Shown one piece after another: positions 17,103 to 26,497 of a DNA stretch of 38,955 nucleotides. The notes beneath the pieces are model-generated. The model had not been told where the DNA came from. It worked only from the letters and a program-made list of their open reading frames with translations, and did no database searches. The position numbers and the translations under genes are program-made. Within the stretch, counting starts at the first letter, position 1. Every line of letters begins with the position of its first letter. This stretch comes from Nitrospirota bacterium. Lineage in GTDB: Bacteria > Nitrospirota > Thermodesulfovibrionia > UBA6902. Location of the stretch: NCBI GenBank assembly GCA_016213945.1, contig JACQZF010000061.1:1-38955 (forward strand), read 5' to 3'.

Positions 17103-19712
17103 TTTAATTATCTCAACCACCGCTCCAACTGCTTTATCAATTGCATCTACATCTTTTGTTCCGCCCTGAGCCATGTCAGCCCTTCCGCCGCCCTTTCCGC
17201 CGGTGACTGCTTTTAAAATTTCACCTGCGTTAAAACGCTGGGTCAGGTCTTTCGTGACTGAAGAAACGTAATATGCCTGCCCGTCAAGCGCGGATGCAAG
17301 CAGGATTATGCCTGAACCGATCTTGTTCTTTAATCCATCGGCGAGGTCGCGTAAACCTTTCATATCAAGCCCGTCAAGCCTGTGAGAGAGCACCTTCATA
17401 TTGTCTATTGAAACTGCTCTTTCAAGAATACCTTCAACTTTGCCCTTGACCGATTTCTGCTTGAATTTATCAAGCTCTTTTTCATTCTGCTTTAAGTCGC
17501 TGATGATCTTCTCCACTCTTTCCGAGACCTTCTGTTCGGGGACTTTGAGCAGGGCAGCAGCCTTTCTTAATTCTTTTTCTCTCACCTTGTAAAACTCTAT
17601 TGACTGTAAACCCGTCACAGCCTCTATCCTGCGGATTCCCGCGGCAACGCTTCCCTCGGAGATTATCTTGAAGGGGCCTATCTCTCCCGTAGAGTCACAG
17701 TGAGTGCCCCCGCAAAGCTCCGCTGAAAAATCACCGGCCTTAATGACCCTCACTCTCTCGCCGTATTTTTCGCCGAAGAGCGCGGTGACGCCTTTTGAGA
17801 TAGCGTCATCAAGGGTCGTAGTTGATTTTTCGACCGTCAGGTTTTCAAGTATCTTTTCATTTATGATCTCCTCCACCTCTTCGCGCTCTCTTTCCTCCAT
17901 AGCATAAAAGTGGGTGAAGTCGAACCTGAGCCTGTCCGGCGCAACGAGCGAACCGGCCTGTTTGATGTGGTCTCCGAGGACGGCCCTGAGCGCGGATTGA
18001 AGGAGATGCGTTGCGGTGTGGTTGCGCATGATGGCCCTTCTTCTGTCTGCATCAACTGCCGCTGAGACCGTCATTCCCTTCCTGATGATTCCCTTTCTCA
18101 CTACCGTAGTATGAATAAGTATATCACTGAATTTTTTTGTGTCCAGCACGTCAATCTTCAGTCCGTCTGCTTTTATAATTCCCTTATCTCCGACCTGTCC
18201 GCCTGATTCCCCGTAGAATGGGGTTTTATCAAAGACGATCTCCGCCTCTTCACCTTCACGCGCCTCATCCGTAAGCGCGCCGTTTTTTATGATGGCGGTG
18301 ACCACGCTGTCTGACTTCAATGTTTCATAGCCGAGAAATTGTGTAGCGCCCGACTGTTTTTTGATCTCGCGGTAGACGCCCGTTACTTCTTCCTCCCCGA
18401 CCCATGAAGCGCGCGCGCGCGTCTTCTGTATCTCCATTTCATCATTAAATGCCTTCAGGTCTATCTTGAGTTTATTGTCCTCGGCGATGTCCTGAGCAAG
18501 GTCAAGGGGGAATCCGAAAGTGTCATACAATTTAAAAAGCTCAGCACCGGGGACCGTGTCTTTGCCGGATGACTTAAGATCACCCATCAGTTTATTCAAT
18601 ATGTCCATGCCGGAAGAAAGCGTGTGCGCAAACCTCTCCTCTTCCAGCTTCAAAATCTTTTTGCTCCGCTCGGTGTTCTCAAGGATCTCAGGGTAAGCTT
18701 CTGACATGATTTCATAGACTGTATCGAGTAAATTGCAGAGGAACGGTTCCTGGATGCCAAGCATGAAGCCGTGCCTCGCAGCCCTCCTGATTATCCTTCT
18801 CAGCACATATCCCCTGCCTTCGTTTGAGGGGAACAGGCTTTCTGAAATAACAAAGGCCGCTGACCGGATATGGTCCGCGATCACCCGCATTGAAACATTG
18901 GTCACAGGATCGATGCCGTATTTCTTGCCGGAGATCTTTTCAACGGTCTTAATAATAGGCATGAAGAGGTCGCTGTCGAAATTATTGTGCTTGCCCTGAA
19001 GCACTGCCGATAACCTCTCCAGTCCCATCCCGGTATCAATGCTCGGCTTGGGCAGCGGTGTCAGTTTCCCGGATGAATCCCTGTTGTACTGCATGAAGAC
19101 GAGGTTCCATATCTCAAGATACCTGTCGCAGTCGCATCCGACCGTGCAGGTGGATTTACCGCAGCCCATCTCAGGCCCCTGGTCGATCAATATCTCGGAG
19201 CACGGCCCGCACGGCCCGGTGTCCCCCATCTGCCAGAAATTGTCCTTTTCGCCAAGCCTGTAGATCATCTTTGCCGGAATGCCCACATGGTCCTTCCAAA
19301 TCTCAGCGGCTTCAGCGTCTTTTTCATAGACAGTAATGTAGAGCTTGTCCGCAGGCAGTTTGAACCTTTCAGTCAATAATTCCCAGGCCCACGCTGCCGC
19401 TTCTTTCTTGAAATAGTCGCCGAAGGAAAAATTTCCAAGCATCTCAAAGAACGTATGATGCCGCGCGGTCCTTCCGACGTTTTCAAGGTCATTGTGCTTG
19501 CCGCCTGCGCGGAGACATTTCTGCACAGTTACCGCCTTCTTGTACGGCCTGCTCTCTTCGCCGAGGAATACGGACTTGAACTGCACCATCCCTGCGTTAG
19601 TGAACAGGAGGGTCGGGTCATCCTTGGGTAAAAGGGCGGAACTGGAAACAATCTCATGCCCCTTTTCCTTGAAGAAATCCAGAAACAGTTGTCTTATCTT
19701 TTTGCTTTCCAT
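17088..19712 (-). CDS. alaS: Alanine--tRNA ligase
   Basis: AlaRS charges tRNA-Ala and clears mischarged Ser and Gly. The 874-residue protein is normal length. It has the class II core (LFTNAGMVQFK, VGRTARHHTFFEMLGNFSFGDYFK), the editing domain (HTATHLLQ and CGGTHC zinc-type sites) and the C-Ala domain (GGGKGGGRADMAQGG). The last few residues come from a dispersed repeat. It has no good Shine-Dalgarno sequence directly before its ATG. No recA or recX gene is next to it, unlike in many genomes. Confidence 0.97.
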   Translation of the reverse strand: MESKKIRQLFLDFFKEKGHEIVSSSALLPKDDPTLLFTNAGMVQFKSVFLGEESRPYKKAVTVQKCLRAGGKHNDLENVGRTARHHTFFEMLGNFSFGDYFKKEAAAWAWELLTERFKLPADKLYITVYEKDAEAAEIWKDHVGIPAKMIYRLGEKDNFWQMGDTGPCGPCSEILIDQGPEMGCGKSTCTVGCDCDRYLEIWNLVFMQYNRDSSGKLTPLPKPSIDTGMGLERLSAVLQGKHNNFDSDLFMPIIKTVEKISGKKYGIDPVTNVSMRVIADHIRSAAFVISESLFPSNEGRGYVLRRIIRRAARHGFMLGIQEPFLCNLLDTVYEIMSEAYPEILENTERSKKILKLEEERFAHTLSSGMDILNKLMGDLKSSGKDTVPGAELFKLYDTFGFPLDLAQDIAEDNKLKIDLKAFNDEMEIQKTRARASWVGEEEVTGVYREIKKQSGATQFLGYETLKSDSVVTAIIKNGALTDEAREGEEAEIVFDKTPFYGESGGQVGDKGIIKADGLKIDVLDTKKFSDILIHTTVVRKGIIRKGMTVSAAVDADRRRAIMRNHTATHLLQSALRAVLGDHIKQAGSLVAPDRLRFDFTHFYAMEEREREEVEEIINEKILENLTVEKSTTTLDDAISKGVTALFGEKYGERVRVIKAGDFSAELCGGTHCDSTGEIGPFKIISEGSVAAGIRRIEAVTGLQSIEFYKVREKELRKAAALLKVPEQKVSERVEKIISDLKQNEKELDKFKQKSVKGKVEGILERAVSIDNMKVLSHRLDGLDMKGLRDLADGLKNKIGSGIILLASALDGQAYYVSSVTKDLTQRFNAGEILKAVTGGKGGGRADMAQGGTKDVDAIDKAVGAVVEIIKKQSA

Positions 19713-19754
19713 AATATTGATGCCGTTATTTGTAAAGCTTCATAACACTAATCC

Positions 19755-19829
19755 GTCATGCCCGAAGTTCTTAATCGGGCATCCAGAAAAATCAAGACTG
19801 GATTCCGGCTTAAGGACTGCCGGAATGAC
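19755..19829. repeat. Dispersed GTCAT...ATGAC repeat, copy 3
   Basis: It begins GTCATGCCCGAAG and ends CTGCCGGAATGAC, with inverted ends. It fills part of the 269-bp space between alaS and the divergent radical SAM gene; the rest of that space shows no gene. Confidence 0.75.
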
Positions 19830-19981
19830 AGACAAACAGAGTTTATGGACAAAACGAACTCTGTGTCTAAGAAACTTCGCTATATGATACTGTATTATAT
19901 CAATTAATGTATAGATTTCGAGGCGCTCTCATCCCTCTTGGCAAAGAGGGGTAAGGGAAATTTAAAGGTCAGTTAAAACTC

Positions 19982-21514
19982 ATGATACTCATTCACCCAC
20001 CGGTTGCAAAACCCTGTGAGCCTCCTGCCGGACTTGCAGGGCTTTCAGGCGCTTTAAAGCAGAATAACGTTAAGCATGAAGTTCTTGATGCTAATCTTGA
20101 AACCCTTCTTTACGTGATGGACCGCTCGCAATCGCAGACTTTCATCCCGCCTGACAAATGGACGGCGCGCGCACTGCGCAACATTTCCAAAAACCATGCC
20201 TCAATGAAAGATTGGCGGATATATCATTCTATCGACCGTTACAAGCGCGCTGTCATTGACCTCAACCACGCCGTTGAGATGTCGGTGGATAACGGTTTCA
20301 CTCTCAGTCTTGCGGACCTTCATCATCATGAGCTTTCACCCTTACGAAGTAATGACCTCATCATGGCGGCTGAGCACCCGTTGCAGAATCCATTTTATCC
20401 GTATTTCAGGGAAAGACTTTTGGAGCTTGTTCAGAAAAGAGGTTCCACCGTGGTCGGATTTTCCCTGAATTTTCTGAGCCAGGCGCTCTGCACGTTTGCG
20501 ATGGCTGGTTTGTTGAGAAAAGAATTTCCACATCTGACAATCATACTTGGTGGAGGGCTTGTGACCTCATGGATGAGAAATCTAAACTGGAAAAATCCGT
20601 TCAGCGGATTGGTGGACCACCTTGTTGCAGGGCCGGGGGAAAATCAGTTGCTCTCGATCTTAGGGATCAATAATGTTCAGGAAGAAAATTTCACGCCGGA
20701 TTATTCTTCCCTGCCTTTGAACGATTACCTGTCTCCGGGTTTTATTTTGCCGTACAGCGCTTCAAGCGGATGCTACTGGAACAAGTGTTCATTCTGTCCT
20801 GAAAGGGCGGAGGACAATCCTTATATTCCTTTGCCGGTTGAAAAAGTGGCGAATGAACTCAATGCGCTGATTGCAAAGACAAGCCCTGTCATGGTCCACC
20901 TGCTGGATAATTCCGTGAACGAGAAACTTTTAAAAAGACTCGCAGGCAATCCGCTAAATGTTCCATGGTACGGCTTCGCGCGGATAAGTGAACTTTTGAT
21001 GGACATAGATTTTTGCATGGCTTTGAGAAAATCCGGATGCGTAATGCTTAAGCTCGGACTCGAATCAGGCGACCAGCGAGTGCTTGACCAGATGCAGAAG
21101 GGAATTAATATTGAGACAGCTTCCCTCGCGTTAAAGACGCTGAGACGGGCGGGGATCGCCGCTTATGTCTATCTCCTCTTCGGCACCCCGGCAGAGACAT
21201 TGAGAGAGGCGCGAAAGACACTTGAGTTTGTCATCGATCATAAAGACGAGATAAGTTTTCTGAACCTCGCGGTGTTCAATATGCCGGTCTGCGGGCCTGA
21301 AGCAGGAAAATTTGAGACCGGCAGTTTTTACGAAGGCGACCTTTCACTCTACACGGACTTTTCACATCCCAATGGCTGGGACAGAAAGAACGTGAGGCGG
21401 TTCCTTGATAACGAATTCAAAAGGAACAAAGCGGTTTCAGAAATACTGAAAAACGACCCTCCGATATTTACCTCCAATCACGCCCCTTTTTTCGCGGTGA
21501 ACCATCGTTCATAA
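19982..21514 (+). CDS. B12-binding-type radical SAM protein with a CX4CX2C cluster site
   Basis: Residues 1-240 resemble a B12-binding-like Rossmann domain (start ILIHPPVAKPCEPP, then LTIILGGG and AGPGE). The radical SAM core follows with C264, C269 and C272 in SGCYWNKCSFC: the first spacing is four residues instead of the usual three. Later parts include LKLGLESGDQRVLDQMQKG and the TIM-barrel element YVYLLFGTPAET. The substrate is unknown. A 90-residue segment within the N-terminal part (about 55-145) is unlike standard B12 domains. The gene stands alone, with a poor ribosome-binding site. Confidence 0.85.
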   Translation: MILIHPPVAKPCEPPAGLAGLSGALKQNNVKHEVLDANLETLLYVMDRSQSQTFIPPDKWTARALRNISKNHASMKDWRIYHSIDRYKRAVIDLNHAVEMSVDNGFTLSLADLHHHELSPLRSNDLIMAAEHPLQNPFYPYFRERLLELVQKRGSTVVGFSLNFLSQALCTFAMAGLLRKEFPHLTIILGGGLVTSWMRNLNWKNPFSGLVDHLVAGPGENQLLSILGINNVQEENFTPDYSSLPLNDYLSPGFILPYSASSGCYWNKCSFCPERAEDNPYIPLPVEKVANELNALIAKTSPVMVHLLDNSVNEKLLKRLAGNPLNVPWYGFARISELLMDIDFCMALRKSGCVMLKLGLESGDQRVLDQMQKGINIETASLALKTLRRAGIAAYVYLLFGTPAETLREARKTLEFVIDHKDEISFLNLAVFNMPVCGPEAGKFETGSFYEGDLSLYTDFSHPNGWDRKNVRRFLDNEFKRNKAVSEILKNDPPIFTSNHAPFFAVNHRS

Positions 21515-21586
21515 TTTCTTCAAATGTTTTATTTATTCTTTAGTCAAAGAACATAAACAAAATTAAAACAGCGAAAAGGAGGTCAC

Positions 21587-22042
21587 ATGAAAAGAACAGG
21601 ACTCGTTGCACTATTTGCCGGGATCGTCTCACTTGGATTCAGCGCAGCCCCTGCCGTAAGCAATGCAGGAGTAAATGTTAACATCGGATTCTATCCTCCG
21701 CCATTTGTAATCCCCGCGCCTCCCCCAATGTTCATGCCGCCCGCGCCGCCGGCTGTAGTAGTGATACCGGGGACGGAAGTCTATTACGCCCCGAACGTTG
21801 AGGAGGACATCTACTTTTACCGTGGCAGCTGGTACCGCCCCTATGCCGGACGCTGGTACAGGGCGAGAGGATACAACGGACCGTGGGTGTATTTAGTCCC
21901 GGGACGAGTGCCCCGTATGCTTGTATCCATGCCGGAGTATTACTACGCAGCGCCTATGCATTACAAGCATCCTAAAAAACATTTTAATAAACACAGGCGG
22001 GATTGGAGAAGGGGGCATGACGATGATGACTGGGACGATTAG
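21587..22042 (+). CDS. Secreted Pro/Tyr-rich protein
   Basis: The 151-residue protein has a signal peptide (cleavage near SNA-GV at about 27), a proline-rich stretch (PPPFVIPAPPPMFMPP), a Tyr/Trp-rich part (IYFYRGSWYRPYAGRWYRA) and an extreme tail of basic then acidic residues (HRRDWRRGHDDDDWDD). The middle is like short exported proteins with a YFYRGSWY...GPW pattern. The function is unknown; a surface or periplasmic role is likely. A strong AAAAGGAGG precedes the ATG. Confidence 0.8.
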   Translation: MKRTGLVALFAGIVSLGFSAAPAVSNAGVNVNIGFYPPPFVIPAPPPMFMPPAPPAVVVIPGTEVYYAPNVEEDIYFYRGSWYRPYAGRWYRARGYNGPWVYLVPGRVPRMLVSMPEYYYAAPMHYKHPKKHFNKHRRDWRRGHDDDDWDD

Positions 22043-22155
22043 TCCACAAAATTCATAATGCACTCTGTTCCAATGGTTACTGAAATGAAAGGCTGCGGAA
22101 GAATTTCTATACGACACCTTTTAAAAGCAGAGGGCAAAGAGCGGAGAGCATAGAG

Positions 22156-22183
22156 TTCAGGGCAAGAATACTTTTGCCCTGAA
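22156..22183. other. 10-bp perfect inverted repeat
   Basis: TTCAGGGCAA (22156-22165) and TTGCCCTGAA (22174-22183) form a hairpin between two convergent genes. There is no T-run on either strand, so a classical terminator is doubtful. A GCAAAGGGCA-type repeat (22122-22155) abuts it. Confidence 0.5.
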
Positions 22184-22234
22184 ACAAAAATGTAATAATT
22201 CGTTTGTCGATTATAGAAATTCTGTAGCAGGCTT

Positions 22235-23749
22235 TCATTTCGAATTGTACATATATCGAATCTGCATGTACTGCAAGAGCATATTGAGCACCACGAGCGC
22301 AAGCTTGGGTTTCTGGGAAAGCGCGGCCCGAACCTGGCTCCACATTGCCGCCTCTTCCGGGCCCAGGCGCTTGAGATCAGACATAAGTCTCATGGTGTCT
22401 ATCTCAACTGAACGCCCCCTGAGTTGACCGAGCGTCCCGGATTCTTTCATTGAATCGGGGACCGCGGCTTTCTCAATGAAGCGCATCAGTCTGTCTGTGA
22501 ACGCGCCGGGATCATAGAGCCTTGCGCAGAGGGCCTTAATCCCGCTGAGCAATTCTTCACGTTTCATCCTGTTCGGAACAATATTTGTGTCCCAGGGAGC
22601 CATAGTCGCAATGCCTGCCTCTCCCGGAAGTATCCTGCTGTCTGCCGCCAGCCTTTCATATAGCTGCGTCCCTGCAGGCGCAACAAGAGCGCCAAGGCTA
22701 AAAATAGGGATCGGGACTGATTGGGCAAATTCATATTGCCTGGCAAATATATCCTGGCCGTCCGAGTCAAACCCGACGATCATGCCTGCCATGACCCCTA
22801 TCCCGTTGTGCAGGAAGCGCTCGATCTGTCCTGTCAGGCTGTCTCTGAGATTTTGGTTCTTGCCTGATTGCCTGAGACTGTCCTCGTTCGGTGTTTCAAT
22901 GCCGATGAAGACATAGATCATACCTGCCTCAGCGCACATTCGCAGCAGCTCTTCGTCCGCTGCGGAATCAATCGAAACCTGTGTTACAAAACTCACAGGC
23001 CCGTCTTTCTGCCGCAAATTCCAGTTGCGCAATTCCCTCAGCAGTTCCTTGGCATGTTGCCGGTTGGCAGTGAAGTTATCATCCGCAAAAAAGACCATGC
23101 GGTATCCATATTTGTAAAGGTCATCAAGCTCGTTTAAGATCTGCTGAACGGGTTTGTGCCTCTGCTGACGGCCGACATACTGAATGGTGTCGCAGAACTC
23201 GCACTGGAATGGACATCCGCGCGACGTCTGGACTATTCCAAGCAAGGCCCTGTCATTTGGATAGAGGTCCCATCTGGGCATAACGGGTGAAGAGAACTGG
23301 GACCTTTGCCCGGCGTATTCTTTCTTCCAGTTGCCGGAACGCAGATTGGTAAACAACGTGTCAGACACTTCTTCAATTTCGCCTTTCACAAGAATGTCGC
23401 AATACGGACGGACAACATCCGGAGAGAGTGAAGCAAATGGGCCTCCCATAATTACAGTTTTTCCGCGTCTCCTGAATTCCCTCGCAATCTCTGCCATCCG
23501 CCGCCATTGATTGACCTTCCCTGTTATCCCCACGAAGTCAGCGGATATATCAAAATCCACGGGAGAGATGTTTTCGTCAACGAGGGCCACATTAAAATCA
23601 GAAGGCGCCATTCCCGCGATCGTGACTACGGCAAGGTCTGCCACAAGCGCAGCGGGGCTGTAACCGCCTGCTCTCAGCGCCTCAACACTATAATAAGTGG
23701 GAAATGTCGAAGCAGGATTTACCAGATAAAGAGACGGCTTATTTGTCAC
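22235..23749 (-). CDS. B12-binding radical SAM protein (DUF4070-like)
   Basis: The 504-residue protein has an N-terminal cobalamin-binding-type domain (VNPASTFPTYY, VIMGGPFASL) and a radical SAM core with C179, C183 and C186 in SRGCPFQCEFC, followed by FFADDNFTANR and IYVFIGIETPNEDSLRQSGK. The C-terminal part fits DUF4070. Relatives include methylases of hopanoids and other lipids, but the substrate cannot be told from sequence. The start is GTG at 23749 with no strong ribosome-binding site. It is convergent with the secreted protein gene. Confidence 0.87.
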   Translation of the reverse strand: MTNKPSLYLVNPASTFPTYYSVEALRAGGYSPAALVADLAVVTIAGMAPSDFNVALVDENISPVDFDISADFVGITGKVNQWRRMAEIAREFRRRGKTVIMGGPFASLSPDVVRPYCDILVKGEIEEVSDTLFTNLRSGNWKKEYAGQRSQFSSPVMPRWDLYPNDRALLGIVQTSRGCPFQCEFCDTIQYVGRQQRHKPVQQILNELDDLYKYGYRMVFFADDNFTANRQHAKELLRELRNWNLRQKDGPVSFVTQVSIDSAADEELLRMCAEAGMIYVFIGIETPNEDSLRQSGKNQNLRDSLTGQIERFLHNGIGVMAGMIVGFDSDGQDIFARQYEFAQSVPIPIFSLGALVAPAGTQLYERLAADSRILPGEAGIATMAPWDTNIVPNRMKREELLSGIKALCARLYDPGAFTDRLMRFIEKAAVPDSMKESGTLGQLRGRSVEIDTMRLMSDLKRLGPEEAAMWSQVRAALSQKPKLALVVLNMLLQYMQIRYMYNSK

Positions 23750-23867
23750 AGTTAAATTGCAAGAAGTGGTATTGTGCCTGGATTTATTTTTTCGTACTTG
23801 AAAAAAAGATTAACACAACACTTTGGACATATGCAATCCGGTCTTGATTTTGGTCCGGACAATAAAG

Positions 23868-24959
23868 TTACTTTTTCTCAAACAGCTTCCTGTATTCTCC
23901 GTAGCCTTCCTTGTCCAAATCTTCTTTGGGGATAAAGCGGAAGGCTGCGGAATTCAGGCAATAGCGAAGTCCTGTCGGTTTCGGCCCGTCGTCAAAGACA
24001 TGCCCCAGGTGCGAATCGCCGTGCCTGCTCTTTACTTCAGTTCTCCGCATGAGGAAGCCCCTGTCCTCGCGCTCGACAACATTGCCGGGCTCAAGAGGCC
24101 TTGTAAAGCTCGGCCAGCCAGTGCCTGAATCGAACTTGTCATTGGAGCTGAAGAGCGGCTCGCCGCTGGCAATATCCACATATATGCCTTCGCGGTGATT
24201 GTCCCAGTACTCATTGTCGAAGGCCCGTTCAGTTCCTCCTTCCTGCGTAACATTATATTGAAGCGGGGTCAGCTTTTTTTTCAACTCTTCTTTAGGCGGC
24301 TTTGTATATTTCTTTGTTCCTGCGGGCTTGCCGCTGTCTCCCCATAACTTTTTAATAAACGCCTCTCTGCCCGATCCGGTCTTGTAGAGATTGTAGCTTG
24401 TCGAATTTTTCACATAGTATTTTTGGTGGTAGTCTTCAGCCGGGTAAAATTCTGAGGCGGGAACAATTTCGGTAACAATGGGTTTTGAAAATTTTCCCGA
24501 TTTCTCAAGCGCTTCTTTTGAGGTAAGCGCGAGACGCCTCTGTTCTTCGTTATAGTAAAAGACCGCTGTCCTGTATTGCGTCCCGCTGTCGGCAAACTGC
24601 CGGTTGAGTGTGGTAGGGTCTATGCTCTGCCAGAAGATGTCAAGCAGTTCCCCGTAACCTGTCAGTGCCGGATCATACAGTATCTCCACTGCCTCGGCAT
24701 GTCCGGTCGTGCCTGAGCTGACCTCTTCATAAGTGGGGGCCTTCGTATGTCCTCCGGTGTAACCGACCCTTGTGGAGACAACCCCTTTGAGTTTATCGTA
24801 AGGCGGCTGCATGCACCAGAAACACCCTCCTGCAAAGGTGGCCCTTTCAAGTCCTGCGGAAGGGGTCTGCGCGCCTTCCTTTTCTTTATTCCCGATGATC
24901 GCCATAGTTATCACTCCTGTTAATATTATAAGTGAAAAAACAATGAGGGCTTTTTTCAT
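23868..24959 (-). CDS. msrAB: Membrane-anchored methionine sulfoxide reductase A/B fusion
   Basis: MsrA reduces the S and MsrB the R form of methionine sulfoxide. The 363-residue protein has an N-terminal hydrophobic anchor (about 4-22), an MsrA domain with C46 in [12 protein letters not shown], and an MsrB domain (from about 225) with [18 protein letters not shown] and the catalytic C334 in RYCLNSAAF. The CxxC pairs that bind zinc in many MsrB proteins are missing. Location outside the inner membrane suggests repair of periplasmic proteins, but a thioredoxin-like reductant domain is absent. Confidence 0.94.
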   Translation of the reverse strand: MKKALIVFSLIILTGVITMAIIGNKEKEGAQTPSAGLERATFAGGCFWCMQPPYDKLKGVVSTRVGYTGGHTKAPTYEEVSSGTTGHAEAVEILYDPALTGYGELLDIFWQSIDPTTLNRQFADSGTQYRTAVFYYNEEQRRLALTSKEALEKSGKFSKPIVTEIVPASEFYPAEDYHQKYYVKNSTSYNLYKTGSGREAFIKKLWGDSGKPAGTKKYTKPPKEELKKKLTPLQYNVTQEGGTERAFDNEYWDNHREGIYVDIASGEPLFSSNDKFDSGTGWPSFTRPLEPGNVVEREDRGFLMRRTEVKSRHGDSHLGHVFDDGPKPTGLRYCLNSAAFRFIPKEDLDKEGYGEYRKLFEKK

Positions 24960-25013
24960 ATCTTTATTTTACACCCTGTCCTTGAAGAAATTGTGAAGCA
25001 GCTTCAAAACAAC

Positions 25014-25085
25014 CGTTATGCGTAATGCGTTATGAGTTATTCTTTCACCCATTACGCTTTACGCATTACACATTACGATTTGCGA
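25014..25085. repeat. Tandem ATTACGC-type repeat
   Basis: Units such as GCGTAATGCGTTATG and ATTACGCTTTACGCATTAC run in both orientations. They lie between the divergent msrAB and protease genes and create a false N-terminal extension of the protease frame (an ATG at 25032). Confidence 0.65.
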
Positions 25086-25103
25086 TACTGTTATAATCCG
25101 TGG

Positions 25104-26417
25104 ATGAAAAAGATCATATTCCTGCTTGCATTATTGTTACTCCCATCTGTCATTTCCGCTTCTGACGCCGACAGGGTATTCAGGGAAAACCAAAAGTCAA
25201 TTGTAGTTGTTACTGCGTATAACAAAAATGGCCAGCAGCTTACCGAGGGGACGGGATTTATCGCAAGCGCGGACGGCCTGATAATTACAAACTACCATGT
25301 GATAGGCATTGCAAAGGATTTAAAGGTAAAGGCCGGCAGCAGGGCGTTGAATGTTGAGGGCGTGACTTACGCCGACAAAGATAATGACTTTGTGATACTC
25401 AAAGTAAAAGGAAAAGATCTGCCGGCCGTGAAACTCGGAGATGCCGGGAAGATAGATCCAGGCGCGAAGATCTATATCATAAGCAGCTCGGAAGATTCCG
25501 GCAACGTGATCTCTGAAGGGGTATTCAGAAAGATGAGAACAATCTCCCCCGGGAGAAAGGTTGTCGAGATCACCGCCCCTGTCTCGCACGGAAGCAGCGG
25601 CAGCCCTTTATTCAACAGTAACGGCGAGGTTGTCGGCATCACAACATTCCTGATAAAGAGGAGCGAGAACATAATCCTTGCGATGCCCTCGGACCTATTG
25701 AGAGACAAATTGAGGGCCGGGGGAAAGACCACCCCGATAAGCAGCATAATAAAAAATTACCGGAATTCGGCGGAGTACTGGTTCTATCTTGGCTATTACC
25801 TCTCAGAGGCAGGCGCGGACAGGGAGGCGGTAGATGTGTTCAAAGAGGCGATACGGCTTAAGCGCGATTTTGCCGAGGCATACTATTACCGGGGCGCAGC
25901 ACTTGAAAAACTGGGCAGGCATAAAGAGGCGGCACGGGATTTTAAGGAGGCAATAAGATCAAAGGCTGATCTTACGGACGCGCATCTGAGTCTCGGTGTT
26001 ACATACGGAAAGCTCGGCATGTTCAAGGAGGCAGTGGAAGTTTTAAAGCAGGCAGTAAGGCTTGAGCCTGATTTTGCGGACGTGTATTACAATCTTGGCG
26101 TCGCTTACAGCAAGCTCGGCCTGTACGGGGAAGGAATCGAGGCTGGCAGAAAGGCCATCAGACTGAAACCCGATTTTGCGGACGCGCATTACAACCTCGG
26201 CATTGCCTATGAGAAATCAGGCGGCTACAAAGAAGCTGAGGCTGCCTTTAAAAATGTCTTAAAATTCAAACCTGATTACGCTGAGGCCCATTACAACCTC
26301 GGGATTGTGTACTTACTATTGGACGATAAAGGCTCTGCCCTTGAAAGATATAAGGCGCTGAAGCCCCTTAACACCGGACTGGCGGATAAATTATTCAGCC
26401 TGATCAATAAGAGTTGA
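25104..26417 (+). CDS. Secreted trypsin-like serine protease with TPR repeats
   Basis: With the ATG at 25104 the protein has 437 residues and a proper signal peptide (MKKIIFLLALLLLPSVISAS). The protease domain has the full triad: H65 in TNYHVIG, D95 in DKDNDFVIL and S165 in GSSGSP. About five TPR repeats fill residues 215-430 and would bind partners. There is no PDZ domain, unlike DegP. The upstream extension to 25032 is translated repeat DNA and is rejected. A perfect TATAAT (25092-25097) ends six bases before the ATG, so transcripts may be leaderless; there is no Shine-Dalgarno sequence. Confidence 0.88.
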   Translation: MKKIIFLLALLLLPSVISASDADRVFRENQKSIVVVTAYNKNGQQLTEGTGFIASADGLIITNYHVIGIAKDLKVKAGSRALNVEGVTYADKDNDFVILKVKGKDLPAVKLGDAGKIDPGAKIYIISSSEDSGNVISEGVFRKMRTISPGRKVVEITAPVSHGSSGSPLFNSNGEVVGITTFLIKRSENIILAMPSDLLRDKLRAGGKTTPISSIIKNYRNSAEYWFYLGYYLSEAGADREAVDVFKEAIRLKRDFAEAYYYRGAALEKLGRHKEAARDFKEAIRSKADLTDAHLSLGVTYGKLGMFKEAVEVLKQAVRLEPDFADVYYNLGVAYSKLGLYGEGIEAGRKAIRLKPDFADAHYNLGIAYEKSGGYKEAEAAFKNVLKFKPDYAEAHYNLGIVYLLLDDKGSALERYKALKPLNTGLADKLFSLINKS

Positions 26418-26497
26418 TCTAAATCCCAAGTGCGGAAGCTATAACCTGCCCTGAATTAACCGGATATTGCCTGAAACCCGTTATGGTAAAATGAACC

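Noticed and set aside
22156-22183. Bidirectional terminator between convergent genes
   Set aside because: The stem is perfect but neither strand has a T-run after it; kept only as an inverted repeat.
25032-25103. N-terminal extension of the protease
   Set aside because: It translates a tandem ATTACGC repeat; the signal peptide begins at 25104.
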